Shown piece after piece: positions 1-12,394 of a stretch of 64,000 nt of DNA (positions are counted from its first letter, which is position 1; each line of letters starts with the position of its first letter). The notes beneath the pieces were generated by a model. The model saw only the letters and a program-made list of their open reading frames with translations, had not been told where the DNA came from and ran no database searches. Where the stretch lies: contig CM046863.1 of assembly GCA_025617745.1 (NCBI GenBank), positions 5,268,015-5,332,014 on the forward strand. The letters are read 5' to 3'. A program made the translations under genes and the position numbers. This stretch comes from Heliocidaris erythrogramma (Eukaryota > Echinodermata > Echinoidea > Camarodonta > Echinometridae).

Positions 1-1124
1 TCAATTCATGTAATAATAAAACGTTAATGAAACAGAAATATTGCGGTAAGATATGCTGGTAAATGTAAAATATGCTGGTAAATATAAAATAGCAGTTTGA
101 TTCCAAGATGTACATGTACATTAAAGGTGCTGTTTAGTTTTGATACTCCTCCAAAAACATTTCATCAGATTTCTTGGATTTTTGTAGATAAATAGCAAGA
201 TACTAGCAATAAAAGATGCTGTGAAAATTTCACCTCCTAAAGTGAAATATTTTACAAATGAGAGGTAAAAAATAATTTATGTACCAGGCCAGGGATACAA
301 ACTCCAAACAACGGCAGAGTACACTATACAACCTAGATGAGGATTATGTATATTCCACACACAGTGACACACATGCTATCTCCATGCGAAGCCCAGCGAC
401 TGTTGTGTGGGGAGCCATTAGGGTGGAAAGGTCCTAGCGTTCCTTACAGATATAAATTTACTCTAAAATTCACCGGAAAACATTGATGGAATATCACACG
501 ATCCCGTACAAACCTCTTTAGATAGACGGAGAACAACATGAGACTATAATGAACACCTTTCTTTCCAATTTCCTTTTTGCTACCAAACCTGTCCATGAGC
601 TTTTATGATCAATGACTGAATGAGAGGGGGTACAGGTTATGCACTATAAATATTGCTATCAAGTTTTAATGATGCATCTTTTTTTAAGCATGCATTAGCA
701 AAGTGTAATGCATGCGTACAACATGTTAATGTGACTGCTGTAATGATTTATTTAGCAACGTACCCATCGAGGTAACACTACCAGTGTCAAAAAAATACTT
801 CCCTGTTTACGGAGTGTGGTTTTTTTTTGGGGGGGGGGGGTGGGGAGGGGTGTTGTAAAAGTGGCATTTTGTCACAGAGATTTTTATGTCTTTTATTGGG
901 TTTTTAATCAGAGCTCTTTTTCAGTTTATCAGGAGCCCTTTTGGAGCTTTCCACGGTTAAATCGCTCACCGCTCCCGTAAGAGCTCTGCTTTTGGCTGAA
1001 CACTAGATGTAAAGTTTCATGTAATTCACATAAAAAACGGTGATTTTGATCTTACACTTGATATCCTTATTTGACTTCCAAAAATCCTTAGTGTCCACAG
1101 CCAAATGGTACACAGTGTGTGCTA
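1..1124. other. Non-coding stretch, no gene recognised
   Basis: AT-rich sequence with stop codons in all frames and no coding signature. A T-run followed by a G-run lies near 822-848. Short repeats such as acatgtacat recur here and elsewhere. I see no gene. Confidence 0.6.
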
Positions 1125-1523
1125 TTAACCCTTTCAGGACAGGAATTATTTCAGGGCTAAATTGATCATTATTTTGTTCTTCAAATTGGCAACAATTCTT
1201 TTCGTGCTACATGGTTCTAATGAGGTGTATTGTCATTAAAAACAATATACATGGTTGTGAATTTTTGAAAACATTGCCAATTTTGATGAAAAACAATGAT
1301 TTTGAACCTCTCAATGTGTTGCCAATTTAAGGATTTTAAAGCTTATTCTCATTTTTAAAATTCTTGGTATCAAACGCAATACGGTTATGCAACAAAAATG
1401 GACAGTTTCTGCAGAAATTTTTGCTCTTTCTACTCATGCATCAGGTATATTTTTTATAGCGCTAAATCAAAAGTAATTGAACCAAACGACAAAATGTGGT
1501 CAATTGTCTCGAAAAGGGTTTAC
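1125..1523. mobile_element. piggyBac-like miniature element, copy 1
   Basis: It starts with TTAA followed by CCCTTTCAGGACA and ends with the matching inverse GAAAAGGGTT, where the terminal TTAA has decayed to tta-like sequence. The interior matches two further copies at 1820 and 2537: a segment with TTCAAATTGGCAACA, another with AAAACAATGATTTTGAACC, and one near the end with ACTCATGCATC. TTAA targets and CCCTTT ends are typical of the piggyBac superfamily. There is no transposase, so it is non-autonomous. Confidence 0.75.
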
Positions 1524-1529
1524 AATGTA

Positions 1530-1563
1530 TCTCTCTCTATCTCTCTCTCTTTCTCTCTCTCTG
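1530..1563. repeat. CT-rich microsatellite
   Basis: Imperfect (CT)n run directly beyond the right end of the first piggyBac-like copy. Similar (GA)n runs lie at about 2466-2490, 2962-2990, 3417-3436 and 3494-3516. Confidence 0.8.
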
Positions 1564-1819
1564 CTCATGCATCTGGTACATTTTCCAGTGCTCCCAGGCT
1601 CTGAATCAAAAGTTACTTTGCCGAATACTCAAAAATTGGACACTTGTCGCAAATGGGACCTTTTAAGACATTTGTGAAATTTATACATTTCTCTTTTGTT
1701 TTTGTTTTCTTGTTACAAATAACATTTTGATGTATACATGTACATACTGGTATGTCAATAACGTTAAATATATTTAATTCAATTCGATTCAATGTGTTGT
1801 ACAGCATTCTTTTGAAAGT

Positions 1820-2328
1820 TTAACCCTTTCAGGACAGGAATTACTTAAAGGCTAAATTGATCTCATTTTGTTCTTCAAATTGGCAACAACAGTATTTTTC
1901 TTTTAGCCCTACATGGTTCTAATAGGGTGTAATGTCTTTGAAAGCATATGTGATTGCCAATTTTGACAAAAAACAATGATTTTGAACCTCTCAATGTAAT
2001 GACAAAGGATTTTAAAGCTTATTCTCGTTTTTAAAATTTCCGGCATCAACCCAATATGGTTTATACATGCAACAAAAATGGACCTGGGGAGCGTTTTGTC
2101 AGTGATTTTTACCGACATCTGTTATAAGCTACTGAAATCCTTGCATCTGATTGGCTGAGAGCAAATTTGTCGGTAAAAATCACTGACAAAACACTTGATG
2201 AAACGCTCCCCTGTTTGTGCAGACATTTTTGCCCTTTCTACTCATGCATCTGGTTTATTTTCAGAGCTCTGAATCAAAAGTTACTGCGCCAAACCACAAA
2301 ATGTGGTGAATTGTCTGGACAGGGTTGA
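1820..2328. mobile_element. piggyBac-like miniature element, copy 2, with nested insertion
   Basis: It begins TTAACCCTTTCAGGACAGG at 1820 and ends in a degenerate GGACAGGGTTGA near 2328. The interior aligns with the copies at 1125 and 2537, except for an extra segment of about 116 bp at 2096-2211 that is itself a foldback element. The extra segment accounts for the greater length. Confidence 0.75.
2096..2211. mobile_element. Foldback miniature element nested in piggyBac-like copy 2
   Basis: The left part GGGGAGCGTTTTGTCAGTG and continuing TTTTTACCGACA are mirrored by TGTCGGTAAAAATCACTGAC and GAAACGCTCCCC at the right. The loop holds a motif (GCATCTGATTGGCTGAGAGC) found in inverse orientation in the element at 4826, so they are related. 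The related piggyBac copies lack this block, which shows it was inserted later. Confidence 0.75.
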
Positions 2329-2536
2329 AAGGTTTTATGAATGGTAGGACATGGAGAGGATGCAATGAAGGACTACAAGCCGGCTTCCTTCATGTCAAAG
2401 TGTGGAAGAGACTCATCATGATGAGGAGGATGAATTAACATGTATCCTGTCTGCATGGTGTGTTTGAAAAAAAGAGAGAGAGAGGGAGAGACACTGCCAG
2501 GGTGAATACAAGTAGATAGATAGAGAGACCTACACA

Positions 2537-2952
2537 TTAACCCTTTCATGACACGATTTATTTAAGGGCTAAATTTATCACATTTTATTCTTCAAATTGG
2601 CAACAGTAATATTTTTCTTTTAGTGCTACATGGTTCTAATAAGTTGTAAAGTCTTTGAAAACAATAAACATGGTTAGAAATAAGTAGAAAAGTTGAAAAA
2701 ACTGCCAATTTCGATGAAAAACAATGATTTTGAACCTTTCAATGTGTTGCCAATTCAAGGATTTCATAGCTTATTCTCGTTTTTGAAACTCGTGGCATCA
2801 AACGCAATATGGTCATGCAAGAAAAATGGACATAAGTGTGTGTAGAAATTTTTGCTCTTTCTACTCATGCATCTAATATATTTGTTAAAGCTCTGAATCA
2901 AAAGTTATTGAGCCAAACCACAAAATGTGGTCTGTTGTCTTGAAAGGGTTAA
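2537..2952. mobile_element. piggyBac-like miniature element, copy 3, both TTAA ends intact
   Basis: Best-preserved member: TTAACCCTTTCATGACA at the left and TGTCTTGAAAGGGTTAA at the right, so both TTAA target copies remain. The interior matches copies 1 and 2. No coding capacity is visible. Confidence 0.8.
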
Positions 2953-4825
2953 CAGAAATAAAGAGAGAGAGAGAGAGAGAGAAAGAAACTGGGCAAATAG
3001 AAAGACAGAGAGACGCACTAGTTAAATATAAAAGTTGAGTTGTGGTCATGCGATTGCATTGTGATAGAACTGTCTCAAAAGCAATCGGGAAAGGTTGACC
3101 ATGTCTCACATAAGAACATGTATGCTGTACATAAGGTTTTGGAATCACCAAAATGATAAGAAATTAACTCAATCCTGCTGAGAGTCACATGCACTGCACC
3201 AAGAAATGTGTATATGGGACTACACACAAATGTTGGGGACCAATCGTTTCACCCGTTTGTCATATTTTGAATGTGAGGGCATTTGAAGAGCAATCCTTTT
3301 CAGGGGATATATAGATGATAATCTTCCAAACTAACAAAAAAAGAATGTGAAAGCTCATAAATTTTTACCTTTCCCAGAACTCAACCTTCCCTTTAAGAGA
3401 GATAATGCATGTAATTTAAAGAGAGAGGGAGAGGGAGAAACTCGGGGATAGGAAGAAAGAGAAACCTACAAGGAGATTTTTTGTTTTAAATGTAGAGAGA
3501 GAGAGAGATAGAGAGCAGGGATAATAGACATTCTGATTAATATTTAACAACTCGGACTACTTGTCGTGTTCTACATACTTACTAAAGCATTTACCAAATT
3601 GCCGAGATCACTAAAGTCTCGTTCACAAGATGCATTAAACAGCTTCTTTTTTCATGTACACATAAACAGCTTTTTTATGACATACATGTACACTCAGTAC
3701 ATGTGCAAGCTTGCGCAAAACACGGTTCTTGTTTTTTTTCTCACAACACACTGATGAACAGTGAGTACGTGTAGGTACATTTGAACCAATCACATGATGC
3801 CAACAAAGCTGATTAATATTTCAATATCGCGAGAGATATGGACATTATATTTTTGGTGTTCTATCCTTGGCGACGTATTCTGATCCCATCCTCGACTACG
3901 AGGTATACTACATTGATTACCCCCTGTCCACCTCATCTATCAAAGCCAAAAAATTTCCCCGAAGTCAGCTAGCAACGGAACACAAAATACATATTAATGT
4001 AATTTGCAGAAAAGATTGACACAAATTCACTGACACAGTATTGTACATGTACACTTAGTGTACACACATGTAACTCTTATTTAGTGATCGATGCAATGAA
4101 AATATAAAAGAAATACATGTATCCAAATGCGTGGAAAAGTAATTACTCAACAAATAACTTACACGTTCATTTATACAAAAATGCCCCAAGATGATAGCTC
4201 TGTAAGAATACAAATATACGCACATGAGGGGCATGATGTGCATGGCATACAAGGAGAGATAGCTCTTTAATGAATGCATTGTACACTGCTGCAGTCCACA
4301 AATGAGTAGACATGTACAATGCGGGGTCTCAATCTTTCATAAAACTCCTGCATTCTTTGTGGTTTGTTCATTGAGGTAATTTGCTTTCATTCAACCCCGC
4401 CCCGCATTGAATCATGATCAGGCTAGTCTCGGTCACAGGCATTGGAGCACCCCATGAATAAGAAAAAAAAAACCAAAAAAAAACCATTAAGTCCAAAAGA
4501 GCAAATTCTGTGAAAAATTACACTGACTTTAGGTTCAGGTTCCCTTTATTTTCATATTCACATTTCATATTTCAGATCTTATATAAATACTGTCACTTTT
4601 GTTTACAAGAAATAATAATAATAAACATTGATTAATTCCATCACCTGGAGCATAGACTAGAGATACCAGTAACAACCTTGAGTGGGTTGTAGCTTTCAAA
4701 GTTGAAAGTTAATCAAGCGAAGAGTTCAAATGAATCAAACTTGTGTATGCAAAAAAAAACCTGGAGTACTGTGACAGTAGGTGGCACATACATGTACATG
4801 TATGTGTGTCAAGGATAACATTCTA
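2953..4825. other. Non-coding stretch, no gene recognised
   Basis: AT-rich intergenic or intronic DNA with GA microsatellites (2962-2990, 3417-3436, 3494-3516). Reading frames of 60-75 codons occur but show low complexity and no recognisable domain. Confidence 0.55.
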
Positions 4826-4978
4826 GGCCCTGTTTCATACAACTACATGTAGTTATATGTAACAACTGCCACATTTCTATGACAAATTTGCTCTCAGCCA
4901 ATCAGATGCATGGATTTCAGTAGCTTATATCAGTTATTGCAACTTACTATTGATAACAAGTTTTATGAAACAGGGCCC
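4826..4978. mobile_element. Foldback miniature element with GGGCCCTGTTTCATA-type ends
   Basis: Left end GGCCCTGTTTCATA and right end TATGAAACAGGGCC are inverted repeats. The core carries TTTGCTCTCAGCCAATCAGA, which appears in inverse orientation in the element nested at 2096. A decayed third member lies at 32491. Confidence 0.7.
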
Positions 4979-5467
4979 TGTAGCTAATGTAAAACCAAAA
5001 AAATTTTTAATGCATTTTTAATGTTCATGAATTTTGCATGTGGTTCGGATTTGTGAGTATTTCACGCCGTAAAATCATTTTATCATAATTGACATTTATA
5101 CTAATTTTTGCAAATCGCGAAAGCTTTTTGCGGTGAAAATGTCTGTCAAAATTGTGAATGTTTCACGTAGACATTTAGGATTTTACAGTATTACATGTCA
5201 TTGTGTACATGTAGGTCTGATATTATGACAGTATCGAAATGAACACTGCAAAAATAACACGACACAGACAAAAAAAATGCACATTCAATACTGAATGAGT
5301 TATGAGTGCACTTTAATATCGAGATTAGCCAGCCACATTAGATAATCAACATTGTTCCGACTTCTGAGCGCCAGACTGCAGACCAGCAGAGATGAATAAT
5401 GTGGGCGCTTGATCACATGATCAGCTAGCCATCAATGATGTATTAAGGTCCCTACATTTGTAGTTTT

Positions 5468-5790
5468 GGGGTCGGGCTAACTCGGCACTGCGTGCTGACT
5501 ATGTTTCCAAGAGTTGACGTCCCGTCCCCGCTACGCACCCGACCGGTATTTTTTAACCTTAAATTTCATGTTTTGGATAATCCTACTTCTTGAAATTTAC
5601 AACATTACTTCTTTGCTAATCATTTTAAACACCGATTCAAATAATTTTCAATTTACACAAGTGTGCTGAAATGTGGAATTAATGCGAAATTCTACACAAG
5701 TATTTGCGATCAATTCAACTCTCGGCTCACTCCGTTGTGATTTTCCGCCAAGGGCAAGTTCACCCTAGTGCCGAGTTAGCCCGGATCCCC
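5468..5790. mobile_element. TIR element with GGGCTAACTCGGCACT ends, copy A
   Basis: Left end GGGGTCGGGCTAACTCGGCA and right end TGCCGAGTTAGCCCGGATCC plus CC are inverted repeats. AGTTTT flanks both sides (5462-5467 and 5791-5796), a good candidate target-site duplication. An inverted relative ends at 11232. No ORF of note; non-autonomous. Confidence 0.75.
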
Positions 5791-5869
5791 AGTTTTCTCC
5801 TCTCTGCTGCCATCTTCTAAAAGGTTTTATTTCATTCCTGCATCATAGTACATGGATGTATATCTCATG

Positions 5870-6160
5870 CAGGGCTGTCAACTTTGGGAAAATGCTTTCA
5901 GGGAGATTCGTTTTTTCTCTGAAATTCTCTGAAAAGCAAAAAAAAAAAGGTCATCAGCATTTTCAGCTGACTTTTTACTCTAAAATTTTCTGATAAGGAA
6001 AAAAAACCCCCAAAAACGAGAGATTTATATGCTCGGCGGGAGGAAGGGGGTGGTGGTGGCAGTCTCCAGCCACGGCGATGGTGGGATGGCGGGAGAATGA
6101 GCATGGTGGCGTGAGACTCCCCCCCCCCCCCTCCCAAATGCGGGAGGGTTGACAGCCCTG
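5870..6160. mobile_element. hAT-like miniature element with CAGGGCTGTCAAC ends
   Basis: CAGGGCTGTCAAC at the left and GTTGACAGCCCTG at the right form terminal inverted repeats. The interior is an imperfect palindrome with a C-run near the right end. CTCAT sits next to both ends, consistent with a decayed target duplication. CAGGG ends fit the hAT superfamily; the assignment is tentative. Confidence 0.65.
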
Positions 6161-6500
6161 CTCATAAATAGATCTACATGTAGATACAGTATTGGCTTCC
6201 AACAACTCACTGATTATAAACCTCTATTAATATTAGTTCCATATATTCATGATGGATAAAACTTTTACAGAGTGAGTTTCGCAGCAGATTTGCAGTTTTG
6301 CTAAATGTGTGTCCGACTCCTAATACCATACCAACCACAGTACATGCTATGCACAGCGATTGCGAGCTGTGTCATGTGATTAAACTTCTACATCTATGTA
6401 TATCATTTTACAATGTAGCTCAAGAAAATTGCAAAATTATCTTCAAAGTGAGTTTTTCATTGAATTCTATAAAAAATAATAGGTAATAAACATTATTAGC

Positions 6501-7711
6501 CAGGGCTCGACACTAACTAAAATTTTGGTGGTCCAGTTGGTCCACCAAATTTGACTTATTTTCATTTTTGGTGGACCACACTCAATTTTGGTGACCAGTC
6601 CACATTAAATAATAAAATAAATATGGTTTTTGTTCAAACGTTTAGAATTATTGTTCGCGGTATTGTTTTCAATTTCATGACATGCGGTTGACCTTTCACT
6701 TTCACATACTGTTAAAGCTGTTATTTTCGTGAGTTGATGTTGGGATGCGAATTTAACAGCTCGCGAAAATATTTCCACTTGATTAATGACTGCACTAACT
6801 TGCGCCGCAAAAAAGTGAAGCCTGAGAAAACTGGAGCTCAGATCGCTATGATCAGGGAGGTGGTGATTGAAGCTTAAATTATCTCACCTTAATCTGCTCG
6901 ATATAAATGCTAGCACTTAATGTACATAAATTCTACTACGTTATTAAAAGTTGGTTTTAGACACTTCAAAAATTGGCTTGAATTTCACTTTTATTCTAGC
7001 TCAGAGCTAAAATCTCATGCCTTAATTTATTCTCCAGTAATAGACATTTTCTTTCATTTAATATAATTTTTTTATTGAATTCCTGTTGCAATAATTCAGA
7101 TTTCGTGTCAGTTATTGAATTTCTGCAATTACTCTTCATTCTCATGTACATGTATAGTCACAGGACTCTTGTTTGCCATCGCGATAGTAAAATCTGCTAT
7201 CGGGACCGTGAATGTGAGTCACATGGCTTTTACTTGTCTGAGAAGGAAGGATATTCAGAGAAATTCAATATTTTGACACCAAAACCTTCTTGGAATCATA
7301 ACAAAAATATCATATTAAGTAAAAGAATACAAATGTCTTTTACTAGAGATCGAACTGTGGCATGAGGTTTCAGTTTCGAGCTACAATTAAAGTGAAATGC
7401 CTAACCAACTTTCACATTGCAGAGTTTACAGTATGTTCAAATTAAATGCAAGACTTCAAAATAGTAATTTAAACATATTTAAACATATGCACATCACTAC
7501 CACTCGCTGTTTATCAACACATGAACATTTTGTGAAATGTGCGAAGCATTTGAACACAACGCATTGAGCTCTTTCCTTCTTTTGGGAGGATTCAAAATTT
7601 TTGGTGGTCACCATGGCACCACCATTTCCTTGCTTTTTTTTCAAATTTGGTGTTCAAACACATCATTTTCAGGGACTTTGACCTCCTGACCTCCGCTAGT
7701 GTCAAGCCCTG
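6501..7711. mobile_element. hAT-like non-autonomous element with CAGGGCTCGACAC ends
   Basis: Left end CAGGGCTCGACACTAAC and right end GTTAGTGTCGAGCCCTG-like sequence (GCTAGTGTCAAGCCCTG) are inverted repeats. Subterminal TTTTGGTGGTC and its complement occur just inside both ends. Flanks TTATTAGC and TATTAATC resemble a diverged 8 bp duplication. A 96-codon frame at 7075-7365 has no recognisable domain, and I do not call it a gene. Confidence 0.65.
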
Positions 7712-8847
7712 TATTAATCACAACAAACCTATATTACTTTATAGAGTAAGGGAGGGAGAATTCAGCCACTTAAGACAAAATGGTATTGTTTGACTATTTA
7801 TGACTTTATGCCATATTTATTTTCACTTCTTACTCAAATCATGAAAGCAAATATTGTTACTATCTTAATGTGAGAAGACAGGATTGTCCTCTTTTTTTGG
7901 TTGTCATGGCTGCCAGTATCTATTTCGCGCTCAATGTGAATGCGCATCATATGCGCGCTTATTTTTATGTTATATGTTGTATATTGATGTTATAATAGCG
8001 CATAAAGCTAATTTGTTTAATTATTATAGACGACATACTCGTTATCTCTATGTCTCTTCATCTTTTCTGTATTGAGCCGTGGCTGCATTTGCCTTCTATT
8101 ACATCACGTTTGTCAAACCCGTTGAAGGTGATGGTCAAGCTTAGGGAACTCTTGGTCGAGCTTGTCTGAAGACTTTCCACAGAAGACATCGTCGCGTGCA
8201 CTGTGCGCCGTGCGGCACGACGGTGCCCTGTTGGTTTTCTTTGGTTGTTGTTTTCATCAGTGTTCATTAATGTCATTTTAGCTGATTGTTGACTAGGTTA
8301 TCGTATAATAAAAACCATTTTAATTGTTAGATTCGAAATGCATAAGACTGTTTGAATTGTTTTCCTTTTCACCTTTTCTTCTTGCGAATGAACCAGGGAC
8401 GTGAGGTTGATACTAGTTGTTCTTTGTCAATTTAATATATCTAAAAACGAATACTTAATTGTACACTTTCAGTCTGTCACATTAACAACAACAAAAAATC
8501 CCGGAAAAAAAACAAGAATTACCATGGCAATATTCATTTTCATTTTCATTTTCCATCTCGGGGGCAGTTTTCAGCCACATGTACATGTACAAAGTCAATA
8601 GGAAACGCGCACGCGCGCTGTGCGTTCGCCCACTGATCAAAAGTCCCAGTGGGCCGAGCCGCCGATCCTGGAAGGTAACCCCTTTAGCAACTCCGAGGGT
8701 GGTTTGCATGGCTCACAGTATGTGAGAAATGGTGATATTTAGATCTATTTTTTTTTTTTATATCTCCCTCGACACCCAGTATATGCATCCCATGTACAAC
8801 TCCGTAGGCCATTACCATATTGATAAGCCAAGGACCTCGTACAGCTA
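7712..8847. other. Non-coding stretch, no gene recognised
   Basis: Mixed composition with short low-complexity runs. Frames of 60-75 codons overlap on both strands without a domain signature. Nothing supportable. Confidence 0.5.
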
Positions 8848-9831
8848 GATCCGGGCGAACTCGGCCTTGCTGGAAAATTGCGGCCGAGTATATTTAGTTT
8901 ATATCTGCATGACAAGAGGAGGCATGGATTCACAAACACTGGTGAGTTCTCGGAAATTTCTTATGTTCTTTTTTTGGATTTTTTTGTAAAAATACGTACG
9001 ATCAAAAAAACATACTAATTCCAAAAGTTTCCCTAGGAGGAAACGCTGAGGTGAAGGACCTGTCGGTCGCGAGAGTTATCAGGAAAGTGTTATTTCAGGG
9101 CATTCCCATGTCCTGCTAACCCGTGCGCAATTAGATTGCTGGGGAAAAACGCCTTGCTTCGTGATGTAAAAGGCGTATAGCAATTTTGTTGTTTTTTTTA
9201 AACTCACAATAGTCGCACCCATGGACGCTAGATGGCGCTATCGCGCAAGTACACAGATAGTCAATGCGTGATTCGGCCCGCTATGCATGCACACACTTCC
9301 GATACCGCCTGTGTTAAGCGAATGACAATCGAATGAATCTGAGATTTTTTCTTTTTGTGATTGGTCCCCCTATGTTTATCAATGACGTATTCTGCATGCC
9401 TGTGTGTTCATCGACCCGGGATGCGCTTTGCATCCCACCAAACCCAGGATTTTTTCCCTGAAGGAGCTAAGAAGTGGCGGTATGTATGCAATTTTAGGCA
9501 TTTCTATCGCTACTTACCTTGTTCTAGTATAGTTTGAATGGTTGATTTAGTGAAATGTGTCAGAATCTTTTTATTTTATGGCAGTTGAGTTCGTTATCTA
9601 TCGATGCGTCATTGAATAACCGTGCCGCAGTGACTTGCCTATGCCTGTGAGAGGCATAGAAATGGGCTTGTCATGCAGTCAGCCCTTCGATTTTGGGTTT
9701 TGACTATCGATAGTACATGCCTAACATAGCAACGAAGAATATGTCAACATATTTTTCAACACATGCTATGGACTATTTAGCCCTCATTTTTCACTATTTA
9801 TGAGATTTTCAGGTCAGTTTTGAGCCATCTA

Positions 9832-10774
9832 GGATGCGCGCGCCGGTATTCGGTCATATTCCAGAATTCGGTCACGCAGCTCTTTGAACAGCTGTGAAGA
9901 ACTCATAAATAATTTTTGAGGCTCGAAACCTGTACATAACAGACACATGAACAAGGTACCTCTAATGTTGAAAGCAATTCAGGTCGGACGCCCTGGAAAA
10001 GATCTCCAAATACCCTCGAAACTGGTCAGTGTTACCCAAGTTTCCGCACTTCCGGGTTCCGTTAGCGCGTGAGTTAACACGCATAGCCATATGTAGACGC
10101 CTATGGTGAAATAACTATGTGTGCAGGTGCAATGAATTTAGTATGTGTGTGAAGAGGAGCTTCCGGGTCTTCCGGGTCTTCCCTCTATCGCAGCGAATTT
10201 GCAAATGGCGATCTCACGATGAGCAAGAGAATATATACCTCACCCCTGCCAGTGAGATGGCGCTCTTCCAGTATTCGGTCAGGCAACATTGAGTGCCTTG
10301 CGCCAACGCGCTTTGTGTGCAACTTGTCGCTCTGCGCTTCGCCGACGCGCTTTGCTGACGCGCTTTGCTCTTTTTAGAAATACATTTTGTGCATTATTTC
10401 TGACCCTAGAGCTTCGATTTGTGGATTTTAATGGATAAAAATTCTCATACATTTAATTATGAATATATAGAAGCCACAGAAAATGCCTAAAAACGCAGAA
10501 ATGTGACAAAAATGGTTATATAACTCTCCCGAGATGCAGCGCACTATCGCGTGACTGAATTGTGGGCGGCGCCGACCGAATACTGGGCTGAAAACTTCTC
10601 CTTCTTCTGTTGGCGATATCTTTTGGGGTAAGTTTCCATGTTTTAAATTATTTTGATAATTATTTAAAGGACAATTTTGCGGTTCGTTTGATGGTAGATT
10701 GTCAATTTAAAGAGATAGGTATTCATATCAGCGGCGATTTCTTTTTAAGTGACCGAATACCGGGGCGCGCACCC
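9832..10774. mobile_element. TA-flanked non-autonomous element with ATTCGGTCA subterminal repeats
   Basis: Left end GGATGCGCGCGCCGGTATTC and right end GAATACCGGGGCGCGCACCC are inverted repeats, each flanked by TA (9830-9831 and 10775-10776). The motif ATTCGGTCA or its complement TGACCGAAT recurs inside both ends, near 9850, 9872, 10271, 10577 and 10750. Such arrays commonly bind transposase. A 69-codon frame at 10610-10819 crosses the right end and looks spurious. A TA target suggests Tc1/mariner-like mobilisation, but this is inference. Confidence 0.7.
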
Positions 10775-10861
10775 TATGTGATAATTGGAATATTAAGGCT
10801 TTTAAGGCATAATTTGTGACGGTGAGTGCCGTTTTTATTTTTTCGTGGCAGTGGCCACTCA

Positions 10862-11232
10862 CGAAGCTAATCCTGGCTAGCTGAGCATGCTGAGTGAGCC
10901 CAGTTTCCAGAGGCAGAGAGTTGAGCTGATCACAAATACTTGTGTTGAATTTTGCAATAATTACACATTTTAAAACGCTTAAATTAAAAATTATGTGATA
11001 TAAAGGTGTAATTTTGTTAAATACTTAAAAATCATAAAAATAAAATGCTTTGCAAAGAAGCAATTTTGAAAATTACAAGAAGTAAATTTATACAAAAGTC
11101 AAGACATGAAATTAAGGCTAACAGTTGGCGTGCACTTCAAGTTCAACTCTAGAAATAGAAATATAGTCAAAGGGCAGTGCCGAATTCGCCCTGTTAGTGT
11201 TGAGTGCTACTGTGCCGAGTTAGCCCGACCCC
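10862..11232. mobile_element. TIR element related to 5468-5790, inverted copy B
   Basis: The right end TGCCGAGTTAGCCCGACCCC is the complement of the left end at 5468. The adjoining GAGTTGAGCTGATCACAAAT and TACTTGTGTTGAATTTTGCA match the inverse of copy A near 5700-5745. The outer left end is not certain: GATCCGGGCGAACTCGGCC at 8848-8866 is a candidate, which would make this a 2.4 kb element with the TA-flanked element at 9832 nested inside. Confidence 0.55.
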
Positions 11233-12360
11233 AAATATATCCAAACGGATGTAGGCCCTAAATCCGCACTCAACCGAACTCCGAAGATCGTTTGTTTGCA
11301 GAAAGAGGATTTTGGACACATTATTGATTTTTGTGGCATGTTTCACTTTTTTCTACATAAAAGCCAAAGTAGGGCTCTTACTGTAGATATCTAGATCTAA
11401 CTTGTTACATTATAAAAATTTATAGACCTAAGTTAGTCCTAGTCTACATTCAATTCAATATTATACTTATAGCGTCACTCTCCGCTCCTCGCGTCGCTCC
11501 CAACCGGCCCATGGGCATGGCCCAATGCAAATGGCACCCAATGCAGCTTGGATTTGTATGGCGCGCATTAACCGCTTGTCACACTCGACTCTACACACGA
11601 AACATGCACCGCATATCAGACTTCCGGGAATAAAAAATCTGTAATTCAAACACCAGCAAATCTAAAAAAACTTAATACTAACCACAAATAACAGTAATTT
11701 ACCTAAAATGGCGTTAAACGCAACATTTTGATGGTGATAGACAAGCACCGTTGGCAAAAAGATGTATTTTACACTCCCATAGAGTCCACGGGAAACAGCA
11801 GATGATTGCTGTAATAGTGCAATACGCGGTCAACTGAAACCGCATCACAATACATTGGCTTTGAGCGATTAAAAATAAAGTTCTTGTTTAGCAAGATTTT
11901 ATTCTATTCATTAATTCATAAACCCACATCAAAACTACATATTACACTTGTGAATTGCTTATTCTACAGAAATATTTCATCAAATTGTGCTACTAATGGG
12001 TCTTTCATAAAATACTTGAATGAACATGAATACATCAAAAACTTTTTGGTAAACCGCCATGGGTGTGGTGACGTTATCGACAGGCTCGTTCCAAAACTGT
12101 TATTCATCGTGTAGTCCCACGTGTAGGAAATTCTGTATTTATGGCAGAGAACACTCAAAAATAGGATTTTCTTGCGGAAAATGCTCATCTAAAAACAAAT
12201 GCACCCTAAATCTACTTAAAGTATGTCAGACATCTTACGCTAAGTACGAAATATTTATGGTTTAAGAATGAGAAATGGTTTATGAAAAATTTGACGGTTA
12301 AGGACAGATTTCATGGCGGGAATTCCCCCCTCGCGAGTGCATTTTCCCTGGAGGCCGAAT
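11233..12360. other. Non-coding stretch, no gene recognised
   Basis: AT-rich sequence with overlapping short frames on both strands around 11,884-12,265. None shows a domain or a codon pattern distinct from its antisense frame. Confidence 0.5.
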
Positions 12361-12361
12361 G

Positions 12362-12363
<2 letters not shown>

Positions 12364-12393
<30 letters not shown>
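12364..12393. repeat. Homopolymer G tract
   Basis: Long G-run; further G or C runs lie at 12648-12668, 12880-12895, 13439-13458, 13901-13923, 14952-14965 and 16019-16037. Length here may be affected by assembly. Confidence 0.8.

Positions 12394-12394
<1 letters not shown>

Noticed and set aside
7075..7365. 96-codon frame inside the hAT-like element
   Set aside because: No similarity to a transposase or other domain that I recognise; AT-rich and likely chance.
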